Shown: one piece after another, positions 26,308 to 35,570 of the stretch
How the letters are laid out: each line of letters opens with the position of its first letter
Numbering within the stretch: the first letter of the stretch is position 1
DNA from: Candidatus Cloacimonas sp.
GTDB lineage: Bacteria; Cloacimonadota; Cloacimonadia; Cloacimonadales; Cloacimonadaceae
Assembly (NCBI GenBank): GCA_023227825.1
Contig: JALOCJ010000003.1
Coordinates: 62,001-126,000, forward strand
Length of the DNA: 64,000 nucleotides
Direction: 5' to 3'
The notes under the pieces: model-generated
Databases searched by the model: none
Told to the model about the DNA's origin: nothing
The model's input: only the letters and a program-made list of their open reading frames with translations
Translations under genes and position numbers: made by a program

Positions 26308-29115
26308 ATGAAAAAGTATTGGCTGATTATCTTAGCCCTTACAATCGTAACAGCAATCTTTGCTGATAGCAACCGCTATGAAGTTGTTGTCTATGGCGAG
26401 GATTTTGAATCTGGAGCTACTGACTGGACTCATTACGACGGTGCTGTGTCTCCCAATAATTGGCATATTTACAATTTTGGCGGAACTCAGGGAAATGTCT
26501 GGTGGATGGGAGACCCGGCTCTAGCTCAGGGAACTTATATTGGTGGTTATTATAACCATCAGTATCTTGTTTTAGATACACCGGCAAGAACTTTAAGTGC
26601 TGGTAATACAACTTTAACTTTCAAACTTCGTCACAATGTAGAAGACCCAGCGGGTGCCACAGCACCCTGGAATGGTTGGGATGCTTGCAATGTAAGAGTT
26701 TCCACTGATGGCGGAACTACCTGGACTCCAATATCCGGAAATCCTGCTTATGATATGACTTCTGCTTATTCCTTCGGTTTTGAGCATGGGGAAGGACAGG
26801 GAATTCCCGGTTGGGGAGGAGTACGAGAATGGACTAATGCCACTTTTGACCTTAGTGCTTATGTAGGTCAAAGCGTAAAAATCCGTTTTGCCTTTGCCTC
26901 TGACCCTGCCTATAGCACAAGCGATGCTCCTGCTATGTTTGGAATGATGGTTGATGATATCAGTTTTGGCGGATACAGCAATAACGGAACGGACGACGGT
27001 CAAATGACCTGGGCTTCTATGGTTCCGGTTGGAGGAGACCTTTGGCATATAATAACTGATGCTACAGCTCCTTCACCCACTCATTGTATGGTTTGCCAAA
27101 ATGCTTCCGGTAGTTACAATACCAATATGCTGAATTATTTGGTCAGTCCTCCTGTTACTTTACCTAATAGTGGAGATATGTGGGTGGACTTTATGCTTAG
27201 GGGTAGTTACGATGATCCTAATACTTTTCCGGAAGTGGACTATTTTGGTTGGGAAATTTCTGTAAATAATGGTGTTAACTGGTATGCAATGAGCAATCCT
27301 TATGGCACACCAGGAGGCGATAATTATGTGTATACAGGCCTACAAGATACCTGGCAATCTATGACCGAGGGTTATCAATTGAGTTTCTTTATCACTGATT
27401 ACCACGGCGAAACTGCAATTTTCCGCTGGTATTTTAAGTCCGATGCTGATACTCCTGATGGAGTAGGTTTATATATTGATGACTTCAAGGTCTATAATGA
27501 TGTGTTTATTGCTGCTCCTGAGAGTTTGGCTGCTGTTGTAACCGGAAATTCAGTTACTCTTACCTGGAATGAACCTGGTACTGGAGGTGGCGGTGGTGAA
27601 GAGGGCTGGATTTATTATTGTGGTGAGCCAGCGGGTAATTCCATTGGAACAAATGGTGTCGCCGATTTTAGTGTAGCTGCCAAATGGGATGCAGTTGGGG
27701 AAACGAATAGTATCTATCCTTATGTGGGAATGAATATCACTAAGATTAAATTTGTTCCTGCAGAGCCCACTACTCTTTGTTCTTATGCTGTTCGCATTTG
27801 GACCGGTATTTCCGGAGTTATGGTTTATGATCAACCTGTGAGTACAATCACTGAAGATACCTGGAATGAAGTAATATTAAACACTCCTTATACTATTCCT
27901 GCAGCAACCACAATTATGGTTGGTTATCGTTGTAATGCTACAGGTGGCTTTCCTGCCGGTTGTGATAACGGACCTCAGGTTGAGGGCTACGGCAATATGA
28001 TTTATATGAACAATAACTGGCATACACTTACTGATGAAAGTGCTACACTTACTTATAATTGGACTATTCAGGTTTATGTAGCTGATGCTAGTGGCAAAGA
28101 ATATGTTTTAGGTGAACTGCCAATGAATAATTCCTTTGCCGAAGGTAGTTTTGGTGTTCATTATACGGAACCGGTTAGAGGTCGTGATGTTACAGCTTAT
28201 AAGGTTTATCGTGACGGCAGTTATCTAACTGAGGTAGATGGAGAACTATTAACTTATACCGATACTGAAGTTCCAGGTGGTCCGCATACTTATTATATAA
28301 CCGCAATGTATGGGACAGTAGAATCCGGGGCTTCTAACACTGTAAGCGTATTTGTTTTGCCTGCAAATCATTATGAGCTTAATCACGATGATGGCACAGC
28401 AGAACAGGGATTTAATGTGGGTGCTACTAATCAGATGGCAGTTAAATTTGATTATAGTGGTGAATTTGACCTTAAATATGTAAAAGTATATGTTCATACC
28501 CTGAATACTGCAGGTCTTGTTATTCGTATTTATGATGCCAACGGAACAGGTGGAATGCCTGGAGCGCAAATTATTCCTCAATATCAGTATCCTGCAGCTT
28601 CAGTAGTTACCGGTTGGAACTTTATTACTTTGCCCAATCCGGCTCATTTGAACAATCAGCCATTCTATATTGCTATTATGGAAACATCCAATGCTAACCA
28701 GATCGGTTTGGATACAAGTACTAACGGTTTCAGTTATCAAATTATAGACGATACCTGGGAACCGGTAGAAACAGGTGAAATTATGTTGAGGGCTATAGTT
28801 GAGGGCCCAAATGCAGGTGAAGATCCTACTCTTCCTCCTTTGGTTCTGGATGCCAAGAATTATCCTAACCCCTTCAATCCTGAAACAACTATCAGTTTCA
28901 GTATTCCTGCCAGTGGTCAAACAAGTGTGAAGATTTATAACCTGAAAGGTCAATTAGTCCGAACCTTAGTAGATGAAACAATGAATGCCGGTTATCAGAA
29001 AGTTGCCTGGAATGGCACTGACGACAATCAAAAGTCAGTAGCTAGCGGAGTATATTTTTACCGCGTTAATAATGCCGGTAAAATCATTACCCGCAAAATG
29101 CTATTAGCCAAGTAG
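26308..29115 (+). CDS. Secreted multidomain protein with T9SS type A sorting domain
   Basis: 935-residue exported protein. A signal peptide (1-20, ending near IFAD) is followed by a choice-of-anchor-J/MAM-like domain beginning EDFESGATDW (31-40) and a second related domain at about 230-395 (each ends DDISFGG or DDFKVYN). Fibronectin-III-like stretches are near 400-420 and 600-680 (ESLAAVVTGNSVTLTWNEPG). The last about 85 residues are the FlgD-like sorting domain: NYPNPFNPETTISFSIP, NLKGQLVRTL, WNGTDDNQKSVASGVYFYR, MLLAK. It should be exported by Sec and then T9SS to the surface or medium. Its activity is unknown; no catalytic motif is visible. A hairpin terminator follows. Confidence 0.85.
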   Translation: MKKYWLIILALTIVTAIFADSNRYEVVVYGEDFESGATDWTHYDGAVSPNNWHIYNFGGTQGNVWWMGDPALAQGTYIGGYYNHQYLVLDTPARTLSAGNTTLTFKLRHNVEDPAGATAPWNGWDACNVRVSTDGGTTWTPISGNPAYDMTSAYSFGFEHGEGQGIPGWGGVREWTNATFDLSAYVGQSVKIRFAFASDPAYSTSDAPAMFGMMVDDISFGGYSNNGTDDGQMTWASMVPVGGDLWHIITDATAPSPTHCMVCQNASGSYNTNMLNYLVSPPVTLPNSGDMWVDFMLRGSYDDPNTFPEVDYFGWEISVNNGVNWYAMSNPYGTPGGDNYVYTGLQDTWQSMTEGYQLSFFITDYHGETAIFRWYFKSDADTPDGVGLYIDDFKVYNDVFIAAPESLAAVVTGNSVTLTWNEPGTGGGGGEEGWIYYCGEPAGNSIGTNGVADFSVAAKWDAVGETNSIYPYVGMNITKIKFVPAEPTTLCSYAVRIWTGISGVMVYDQPVSTITEDTWNEVILNTPYTIPAATTIMVGYRCNATGGFPAGCDNGPQVEGYGNMIYMNNNWHTLTDESATLTYNWTIQVYVADASGKEYVLGELPMNNSFAEGSFGVHYTEPVRGRDVTAYKVYRDGSYLTEVDGELLTYTDTEVPGGPHTYYITAMYGTVESGASNTVSVFVLPANHYELNHDDGTAEQGFNVGATNQMAVKFDYSGEFDLKYVKVYVHTLNTAGLVIRIYDANGTGGMPGAQIIPQYQYPAASVVTGWNFITLPNPAHLNNQPFYIAIMETSNANQIGLDTSTNGFSYQIIDDTWEPVETGEIMLRAIVEGPNAGEDPTLPPLVLDAKNYPNPFNPETTISFSIPASGQTSVKIYNLKGQLVRTLVDETMNAGYQKVAWNGTDDNQKSVASGVYFYRVNNAGKIITRKMLLAK

Positions 29116-29158
29116 GTTAACAAGTTAACGGATTAGCTGGTTAACAAGTAAAAAATTA

Positions 29159-29190
29159 GGAAGCCCGAAGAGATTCAGGGCTTCCTTTTT
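29159..29190 (+). terminator. Rho-independent terminator
   Basis: Perfect 8-bp stem GGAAGCCC (29159-29166) / GGGCTTCC (29178-29185), 11-base loop, then five T residues. It lies 44 bp after the stop of the T9SS protein gene on the plus strand. Confidence 0.85.
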
Positions 29191-29250
29191 ATTTGGATAA
29201 TGGTCTGCATAATTCCGATTGGGAAAATGAGGTTGATTTAACATCGGAAG

Positions 29251-29268
29251 GTTGACCTCCTGGTCAAC
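29251..29268. repeat. GTTGAC-type hairpin repeat
   Basis: Perfect inverted repeat GTTGAC ctcctg GTCAAC preceded by cggaag, a 6-bp stem with 6-base loop as in the other members of the family. Confidence 0.7.
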
Positions 29269-29422
29269 CAACCGATAAATTGTGAGTTAAAACGAAAGGT
29301 AAACACCCTTACAACCGAACTATCAATCACCCCATATTTACACGGCAAAGAATAACAATCCCGCAAAGCGGTAAAGCACTATCTGGAGAAATTATTCATT
29401 TTCAAGCTAAAATAGTTGGGTA

Positions 29423-29523
29423 ACAATTCCTGCTTTTACGGACTATGCGGCGGATGAGATTCCCTTATGATTCCCATATCCGATATGGGAATCATAAGGG
29501 ATTCATATCGGAGTGTTATTGAG
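29423..29523 (+). repeat. ~100-bp dispersed palindromic element, copy 2
   Basis: Perfect 20-bp inverted repeat around a one-base centre (29461-29480 / 29482-29501). Flanks are shared with copy 1 (16157-16257) in opposite orientation, including aattcct-cttttacgg at the left and gtgttattga at the right. Confidence 0.7.
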
Positions 29524-29632
29524 AAATTTAGTGTAGGGAAAGAAATGGAGTTGCTAAAAAGTGAGGTATCTACATAAATAGCAGATAGTTAAGGGTCTAT
29601 TTTTGCTTTGGAGGATAGAAGTGAATTAAAAA

Positions 29633-29925
29633 CGATGTTCTAAATGTCATTCCAGAAGGAAAAAAAACGGGTATTTCAGAAGTATGCAACGATACAACTG
29701 TTTAGATTGTAAACACATCTTCAACAACGAGAGAAGAGAACACGAAATTTCCATTTGTAGAAAGATTTGACAGAACTATATAAACCAGAAGGAAACTATT
29801 TAGGAGCTCTGTAAATTTTATTCAGAACGCCATTCAACAATTAAAAAATACTTGGATAACTATCAGATAACAAAAGAAATAATTTATCTAGAACACAACT
29901 AACTCCCTTGTAGGCGTTTAATGTG
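29633..29925 (+). pseudogene. Decayed transposase fragment (zinc-ribbon type)
   Basis: From 29633 the frame reads RCSKCHSRRKKNGYF then MQRYNCLDCKHIFNNERR, and stops at 29768-29770. The two CxxC pairs and the QRYxCxxCxxxF wording are typical of the N-terminal zinc ribbon of insertion-sequence transposases. After a frame change, a second piece reads CKFYSERHSTIKKYLDNYQ, resembling the helix-turn-helix that follows such ribbons. The catalytic domain is absent. The family cannot be fixed from this remnant; IS1249/IS1595-like proteins are the best guess. Confidence 0.5.
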
Positions 29926-30054
29926 CTCTGAAAATTAACTTTAAATTCAGCAAGGAATTAACTCTGTTAAAAAGAAAGTAGATCGGCAACTATCTACTCG
30001 CAAAACGGCAACTAAATATCTTACAATAGAACAGATATGAAATTATTAGTATCT

Positions 30055-30807
30055 TTATATTTCTTCTGCATCCTGACCGTAGATTTCTTTGAAACGAATA
30101 TTATCTATTTGGTCAGGAATGCCTTCAAAAACCTTATGCCCTTCTTTAAGAGCTAAGACCTTATTTCCGTAACGGCGTGCTAGGGTTAAAAAGTGCAGAG
30201 AACAGATAATAGAAATTTTTTCTCTGTTTATTTCCCCTAAGTATTGCATAATGGAATCGGCTGTGGCAGGGTCTAAACTGGCTACCGGTTCATCAGCTAA
30301 AATTAAAGATGGCTTTTGCATTAAGGCACGGGCTATGCCAACTCTTTGTTGTTGTCCTCCTGAGAGGAATTTAACCTGTTTATCGGCAAAATCCTGTAAC
30401 CCCACTTTTTCCAGATTTTGTTTTGCCAGTTCATAATCCTCTTTGCTGAAAGGTGAAAAAGGTGAATGATATCCTAATCGTCCGGTTAAAACATTAGTGA
30501 GGACGCTTAAGTTTTTCACCAGGTTAAATTGCTGAAAGACCATTCCGATTTGCCTCCGGTAATGTCTCAGTTCTATGCCTTTAAGTTGCAGAATATTTTC
30601 GTTGCGGAAAAGGATTTGTCCGCTGCTTGGTTCTATCAGGCGATTTATACAACGCAGGAAAGTAGATTTTCCACTGCCGGAAAGTCCTAATAAAATTACA
30701 AAGTCCCCTTCTTCCACTTCCAGAGATAAATCTTCTAATGCCCATTTTTTGCCGTCATAACTCTTGCTTAAGTTATTAACTTCAAGCAAATTATTTTTTG
30801 GGTTCAT
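30055..30807 (-). CDS. phnC: Phosphonate-type ABC transporter ATP-binding protein
   Basis: Cytoplasmic ATPase of a phosphonate/phosphite-type importer. Walker A GLSGSGKST is at 41-49, the Q-loop in MVFQQFNLV, signature LSGGQQQRVGIARAL and Walker B LILADEPVASLD. At 250 residues it is full length. The start overlaps the phnD-like gene by 4 bases, so the two are co-expressed. A permease gene (phnE) would be expected next, but the following 940 bp contain only repeats and a transposase relic. The permease must be elsewhere or lost. Confidence 0.88.
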   Translation of the reverse strand: MNPKNNLLEVNNLSKSYDGKKWALEDLSLEVEEGDFVILLGLSGSGKSTFLRCINRLIEPSSGQILFRNENILQLKGIELRHYRRQIGMVFQQFNLVKNLSVLTNVLTGRLGYHSPFSPFSKEDYELAKQNLEKVGLQDFADKQVKFLSGGQQQRVGIARALMQKPSLILADEPVASLDPATADSIMQYLGEINREKISIICSLHFLTLARRYGNKVLALKEGHKVFEGIPDQIDNIRFKEIYGQDAEEI

Positions 30808-31730
30808 TGAAGCAGTTCAGCAGGGTCCATATTCATTGTCTTAAGGGTTGTTCGCACAATTTCATAATCCTCATCGGAGGCATATTCCAAGCCATCAATA
30901 TCGTAAAGAGCTTTCAAAACCTTTTTCCCTTCCTCACTTTGGGCATAACGATATAAGGTTTGCACAATTATGCCTTCCAGTTCGGGAGGAAGGTCTTTCC
31001 GAAAAGTTACTGTGTCATTGGGAATCCAATCTGTATAATCAACAATTTTAACCTTCTCAAAAACATCGGGATAGGTCTCCAACAATTTTTCTCGGGCATC
31101 CATTGGCTTTCCTTTGGCATCAGGTGGCGACCAATAACTGCAACCTACATCGGCTCTTCCGCTATAAACAGCTAAAATAGCTTGCGGATGACCTCCGGCA
31201 AAGAAATAATCCTTAGGTGTAATACCCCTTTGTTTTAAGATAGCGGAAGGATAAATATAACCGGAAGTAGAGGCAGCATCCGTATAGGCAATTATTTTTC
31301 CTTCAATATCCTGTAAGGAATCAATGTTACTATCACTGCGGGCTACAAACTGTCCTCTATATTTGGTTAAACCATTGCGAACGGTCATTAGTCGCACTTG
31401 CGCATCATATTTTTGTTTAGCTAAAATGTAAGCATAAGTCGGCAGCCAGGCAACATCTGCTTGATAAGTTCCTAATGCTTCAATAACAGCAGCATAACTT
31501 GTGGGGACAGCTACTTTGAAATGTAATTTGGTTTCATTTTCCAGATAGTTGGCAATTGCCTCTCCGCTGGAAACAACTTTTCCTGCTTCCAGAGAAGGGA
31601 CAAAAAACATTTTAATAGGATTTTGTTTGGAACCCAATTTCCTATTGGCTTTTTCCAGGCGACTTTCCTTTGTTCCGCAACCGAATATTAAAAGTGCTAC
31701 GAAGGCAAGCCAGATATACTTTTTGCACAT
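30804..31730 (-). CDS. phnD: Phosphonate/phosphite-type substrate-binding lipoprotein
   Basis: Periplasmic binding component of the same importer. I choose the ATG at 31730: GAGGAG ends nine bases upstream. The alternatives at 31736 and 31739 lie too close to or directly against it. The N-terminus is then MCKKYIWLAFVALLIFGC with lipobox cysteine C18. The PhnD family shows in KMFFVPSLEAGKVVSSGEAI, the AD.AWLPTYAYILA region and YIYPSAILKQRGITP. A phosphonate, phosphite or phosphate ester could be the ligand. Confidence 0.85.
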   Translation of the reverse strand: MCKKYIWLAFVALLIFGCGTKESRLEKANRKLGSKQNPIKMFFVPSLEAGKVVSSGEAIANYLENETKLHFKVAVPTSYAAVIEALGTYQADVAWLPTYAYILAKQKYDAQVRLMTVRNGLTKYRGQFVARSDSNIDSLQDIEGKIIAYTDAASTSGYIYPSAILKQRGITPKDYFFAGGHPQAILAVYSGRADVGCSYWSPPDAKGKPMDAREKLLETYPDVFEKVKIVDYTDWIPNDTVTFRKDLPPELEGIIVQTLYRYAQSEEGKKVLKALYDIDGLEYASDEDYEIVRTTLKTMNMDPAELLQ

Positions 31731-31799
31731 TGGCATCAACTCCTCATAAGATATATAATAATTTATTTTCCTGCAGAGCCAAACTTGGTCAAGAAAAAA

Positions 31800-33071
31800 C
31801 TACATAAAATCCCAGTCCTCAAAAAATTGGTCAATCAGCAAAATGGGATTTTTCCATGTCTCTTGAAAATTAAGATGGTCTTTTCCATCCAGGGTTTCGC
31901 CCTCATTATTAAAAATGCAGGCAGGTAAAATAATTGCTTCGTCTGCTTGTGGGGTAAGCTGTTGCAATAAATCCGAATAGGTTATTAAACCGCAAACACT
32001 GATATCGGGACCGAAAAAGTCGTTGCGAATAACCTGAACGCGGATAAACTGATTTTCTAATCGCTTATTAAGGTCTTCTGCAATGCGTGTGATAATGTTT
32101 TGAGCACAAACGGAACTGATCATTAAATAGTTAAACGGTTTTTTTCTAAGCTCTTTCAACAGCCCGCGTTTTTTTTGTTTATAGGTTTGAATAGTTAAAC
32201 GCAACATCCCGATTCCGTTTTCCAGCTGAGGATAATCAGCGTAAAAATCCTCATCTGGAATATCCCTTTCTGCTAAAATGTAAAATTCATCAGCAGGATA
32301 GATAATTGAGCTGTTATAATTCTTTCTTGCTTCATCTATTAAATCTAAAATTGCTGTTGCGCTTTGCTGATTGTAAGGCATAATTTCACAAAGGTTTTTA
32401 CGATATTTGGTTAAGCCCACAGGAATGATTCCAATGGAAAGACAATTTAGTTCTGAATGGTGAAGGTCTTTTAAGGTCTGTTTTAATGCCTCACCATCAT
32501 TAACACCTGGAATGCAAACAATTTGAATATGAAAACTAATTCCGTTTCGGCTTAAATATTTTAATACAGACAAGGCATCTACCTGTTTTGAGGAACGCAT
32601 CATCTTTTGTCGCAATGCATTATCCGTTGTATGCAAAGATATATACAGGGGGGTAATTCTCTGATTTATAATTCTGGCATAATCAGCATCTCCAAGATTA
32701 GTTAAAGTGATGTAATTACCGAAAACATAAGAATATAAATAGTCATCATCTTTCATATATAAGGTGGGTCTTAACCCAGGAGGCATCTGGTCTATAAAGC
32801 AAAAAATACAGGCATTTTCACAATAGCGAATCTTGTAGGGCTCGGGTTCAATTCCCAAAAAACTTCTTTCTTCTCTCTGGATTTTAACCTTATGCAGTAA
32901 ACCATCTGCAGATAAAATTTCTAGCTCAAATTCATAGTCCGAAGTGTAAAATTCCAAATCCAGAAAGTCATTTACTTCCTGTCCGTTTACGGAAAGCAGT
33001 TTTTCTCCGCTTTTAATGTCTTTTTGGGCTGCCAAACTTTTGGGCAGAACATTTTGAATCAGAATAGCCAT
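31800..33071 (-). CDS. DUF512-family radical SAM/PDZ protein
   Basis: 423 residues. An N-terminal PDZ-like part (1-65, ...SGEKLLSVNGQEVNDFLDLE) precedes a radical-SAM-like cysteine motif C84-x3-C88-x2-C91 in YCENACIFCFIDQMPPGLR, then the family hallmark LYMKDDDYLYSYVFGNYITL. This is the DUF512 family, widespread in anaerobes and cyanobacteria, with no established reaction that I know of. It belongs to the minus-strand run from the oadB-like gene to phnC; 21 bp separate it from the amidase gene. A partner role with the nearby PflX-like radical SAM protein is only suggested by position. Confidence 0.85.
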   Translation of the reverse strand: MAILIQNVLPKSLAAQKDIKSGEKLLSVNGQEVNDFLDLEFYTSDYEFELEILSADGLLHKVKIQREERSFLGIEPEPYKIRYCENACIFCFIDQMPPGLRPTLYMKDDDYLYSYVFGNYITLTNLGDADYARIINQRITPLYISLHTTDNALRQKMMRSSKQVDALSVLKYLSRNGISFHIQIVCIPGVNDGEALKQTLKDLHHSELNCLSIGIIPVGLTKYRKNLCEIMPYNQQSATAILDLIDEARKNYNSSIIYPADEFYILAERDIPDEDFYADYPQLENGIGMLRLTIQTYKQKKRGLLKELRKKPFNYLMISSVCAQNIITRIAEDLNKRLENQFIRVQVIRNDFFGPDISVCGLITYSDLLQQLTPQADEAIILPACIFNNEGETLDGKDHLNFQETWKNPILLIDQFFEDWDFM

Positions 33072-33092
33072 TGTTATTTTATGTTTTCTTAT

Positions 33093-34214
33093 TTAAGTGT
33101 TTCTTATCCTGTCGTAACGGAACTTAAAACGCTTAATACCTTCAAAAATAGTGCGTGCCAATCGTTCCCGATATTCTTCATTCACCAGTAATTGTTCTTC
33201 TTCAGGATTGTTGATAAAGCCCATTTCAATTAAAACAGAAGGCATAAAAGCACCTCGCAACACATAAAAATTTGCTTGTTTAACACCTCTGTCAATACCC
33301 TGTGTTCCGGCAATCAAATTTTGCTGGATGCTGACTGCCAAATTGTTACTGTTTTCCAAATGCTCTGTTTGAGCAAGATCACTGAGGATAAAGGAAAGGT
33401 CATCGTATTTCTTTTTAGCTTCACTTCCTCCTTCAAAGCGTTCTACAACCGCATTTTCCAATGCTTCAACAGCTCTGGCATCTGAGGTCTGTGCTGTTGA
33501 TAAATAATATGTTTCAATTCCCCGGGAAACCATTGTCTTACTGGAATTGGAATGTAAACTGATAAAGAGGTCTGCTCTTTTTTCATTGGCAAAACGGGTT
33601 CTTTCATATAAAGAAACGAAACGATCATCTTCACGGGTAAGCAAAACATTAACTCCCAGTTCTTTTTCCAGCAAGTTCTTGAGCTTTAGCGCTACAGCAA
33701 GATTAATATCTTTTTCATTGGCTTTCAGTTTTTTACCTATTGCTCCGGGGTCTTTACCTCCGTGTCCAGGGTCCAGGACAATGGTCTTTAATCTATTATC
33801 AATTGGTTTTGCGATTTGAAAGGTGTTACCTTTGCGTTGTATAGCAGCAGGAAAATGAGTTCTAAGATGTTCAGTTACGAAAATAGAAGGTAAATACAAA
33901 CGCTCGCCTTTGCGGAAAAGAGGATAATTCATATTGTAGGAAACAGCTTTCAGAGTGTAATAAGGTGAATCTTCCAGAAAGATAAACTGCTCGTCATAGA
34001 GGTTTAAATACAATCTGTTGTCACTTCTATCCTGTTTACTGATAGCTTTGAAGATGGTGCTGAAATCCTCCAAATCCACATAATTAAGGGAAGAAAAGGT
34101 TGTTTCTTTCAAGGTTTGGGGCTTTGCTTCCCCTTTAATCTGAATGGTGAGATTCGCTAAAAGCATCCCTAAACAGGATATCATAATTAGAAGGGTTACT
34201 AATTTCTTTTTCAT
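33093..34214 (-). CDS. N-acetylmuramoyl-L-alanine amidase (Amidase_3)
   Basis: Periplasmic zinc amidase that cleaves the lactyl-peptide bond of peptidoglycan. A signal peptide (1-20) and an N-terminal copper-amine-oxidase-like/AMIN-like region (about 25-140) precede the catalytic domain. It opens with VLDPGHGGKDPGAIG (zinc His), has the zinc Glu in ANEKDINLAVA, the second zinc His in ISLHSNSS and the catalytic Glu in VLIEMGFINNPEE. All key residues are present; 373 residues total. It starts in a 4-base overlap with the upstream radical SAM gene. Confidence 0.93.
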   Translation of the reverse strand: MKKKLVTLLIMISCLGMLLANLTIQIKGEAKPQTLKETTFSSLNYVDLEDFSTIFKAISKQDRSDNRLYLNLYDEQFIFLEDSPYYTLKAVSYNMNYPLFRKGERLYLPSIFVTEHLRTHFPAAIQRKGNTFQIAKPIDNRLKTIVLDPGHGGKDPGAIGKKLKANEKDINLAVALKLKNLLEKELGVNVLLTREDDRFVSLYERTRFANEKRADLFISLHSNSSKTMVSRGIETYYLSTAQTSDARAVEALENAVVERFEGGSEAKKKYDDLSFILSDLAQTEHLENSNNLAVSIQQNLIAGTQGIDRGVKQANFYVLRGAFMPSVLIEMGFINNPEEEQLLVNEEYRERLARTIFEGIKRFKFRYDRIRNT

Positions 34215-35155
34215 TGAGTTAGCTCCGATTGGGGATTAAATTCTGATAAGGGATTTATTTCCTGCGGGGTAGGAGAAAAATCCGGAGTCCAAATATCCGA
34301 ACTGGAAATTTCTTGAGTGTATAAATTAGTAAGACCAATTTCTATAGCTGTATCAACTACATCATAGTATTCAGTTTCTGAAATTCCTCTTGAAAGTTCT
34401 TTGCAGTTTTTTGCCTTGCCTGCAGGATAGTATTGTCCCATTAAAGAAAGAGTTAATTCTGTTCCCAGTTCATCTGCCAAAGTGCGTAAATTTTCTTTGC
34501 ACCCGGCTAATTTATTGGGTAAAACAAGCATTCTGATTAGCAATCCCTTTTGGGCTATTCCTTTTTCATCAAGTGTTAAAAGCCCTACCTGGGAATACAT
34601 TTCTTTTATGGCAGAAATAGCTACAGCAGGATAATCAGGGGCAGAAGAATATTTTTGAGCATAAACCTGATGCGCATACTTCAAATCTGGCATATAGATA
34701 TCTACAAGTCCGTTCAGTGTTTGCAGAGTTTCCACTTTTTCATAAGCGGAAGAATTCCAAAGGACAGGAATAGTTAATCCCTTTTCTTTGGCTTGAATAA
34801 TGGCATCCTTAATCTGAAGGGTAAAATGTGTTGGAGTAACCAGATTTATGTTATGAGCTCCTTCTTTCTGTAACTTTAACATTAACCGGATAAGTTCTTC
34901 AGCTGATATATCTTTTCCCCAGCATAAAGTAGAAATTTCATAATTTTGACAGTATATACAGTGTAAGTTACAGCCCGAAAAGAAAATAGTGCCACTTCCA
35001 CGAGTTCCGCTGAAACAGGGCTCTTCTCCTAAATGACGAGTAGCCAAATTTATTCTAAGTTTATCTGTAACACCACAAATGCCCTTTTGCTGAGTTCTAT
35101 CAATTCCACAATTGCGTGGACAAATATTACAGGAAAGCATTTGGGAATAGGACAT
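34211..35155 (-). CDS. Radical SAM protein, PflX/PflA-like
   Basis: 314-residue member of the putative pyruvate-formate-lyase-activating (PflX, COG1313-like) group. The radical SAM triad is C62, C66 and C69 in GCNLHCIYCQNYEIS. Four more cysteines at 9, 12, 16 and 27 (CNICPRNC...C) form a probable second cluster site that is typical of the group. No glycyl-radical enzyme lies nearby, so the target is unknown. The start codon follows the cdd stop directly, and its end overlaps the amidase gene. Confidence 0.83.
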   Translation of the reverse strand: MSYSQMLSCNICPRNCGIDRTQQKGICGVTDKLRINLATRHLGEEPCFSGTRGSGTIFFSGCNLHCIYCQNYEISTLCWGKDISAEELIRLMLKLQKEGAHNINLVTPTHFTLQIKDAIIQAKEKGLTIPVLWNSSAYEKVETLQTLNGLVDIYMPDLKYAHQVYAQKYSSAPDYPAVAISAIKEMYSQVGLLTLDEKGIAQKGLLIRMLVLPNKLAGCKENLRTLADELGTELTLSLMGQYYPAGKAKNCKELSRGISETEYYDVVDTAIEIGLTNLYTQEISSSDIWTPDFSPTPQEINPLSEFNPQSELTQ

Positions 35156-35557
35156 TTAATCTCTCTTCAAAGTAAAGGCAGAGGGAAACAATTCTCTGAT
35201 CATAGTTTTATGAATTGCCTTCCGGTTTGCATAAATTACCTGAATATCAGGTGCAAATTCATAAATTACTTGTCTGCAAGCACCACAGGGAGGAAAACTT
35301 TCGTCACTATCTACATAAACAGCTATTTCCGAAAAAGCTCTGTGTCCTTCACTGATCGCTTTGAAAATGGCATTGCGTTCTGCACAGATAGTTAAAGAAT
35401 AAGAGGCATTTTCTACATTGCAGCCAGTGAAAATATGTCCTTCAATAGTTTTTAAGGCACAGCCAACTTTATAATGAGAATATGGAGAATAGGACTTTTC
35501 GGCAGCTCTTTTGGCTGCTTTCAGTAATTCTTTTTCACCAGGATTCAATTCTACCAT
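35156..35557 (-). CDS. cdd: Cytidine deaminase
   Basis: Deaminates cytidine and deoxycytidine in pyrimidine salvage. The 133-residue form is the short tetrameric (Bacillus-like) type: zinc ligands C58, C91 and C94, catalytic glutamate E60 in CAERNA, and PCGACRQ. The substrate-binding GCNVENASY is at 45-53. Translation ends immediately before the next start. Confidence 0.95.
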   Translation of the reverse strand: MVELNPGEKELLKAAKRAAEKSYSPYSHYKVGCALKTIEGHIFTGCNVENASYSLTICAERNAIFKAISEGHRAFSEIAVYVDSDESFPPCGACRQVIYEFAPDIQVIYANRKAIHKTMIRELFPSAFTLKRD

Positions 35558-35570
35558 TTCTATCCTCTCT

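Larger units (their letters stand above)
29191..30054. other. Gene-poor region with repeats and transposase relic
   Basis: Non-coding between the terminator and phnC. It contains one GTTGAC hairpin (29251-29268), copy 2 of the palindromic element (29423-29523) and a decayed transposase (29633-29925). I find no trace of a phosphonate permease gene downstream of phnC. Confidence 0.65.

Noticed and set aside
30055..31730. Complete phosphonate utilisation (C-P lyase) locus
   Set aside because: Only the ATPase and binding protein are present; no permease or phn lyase genes are in the window.
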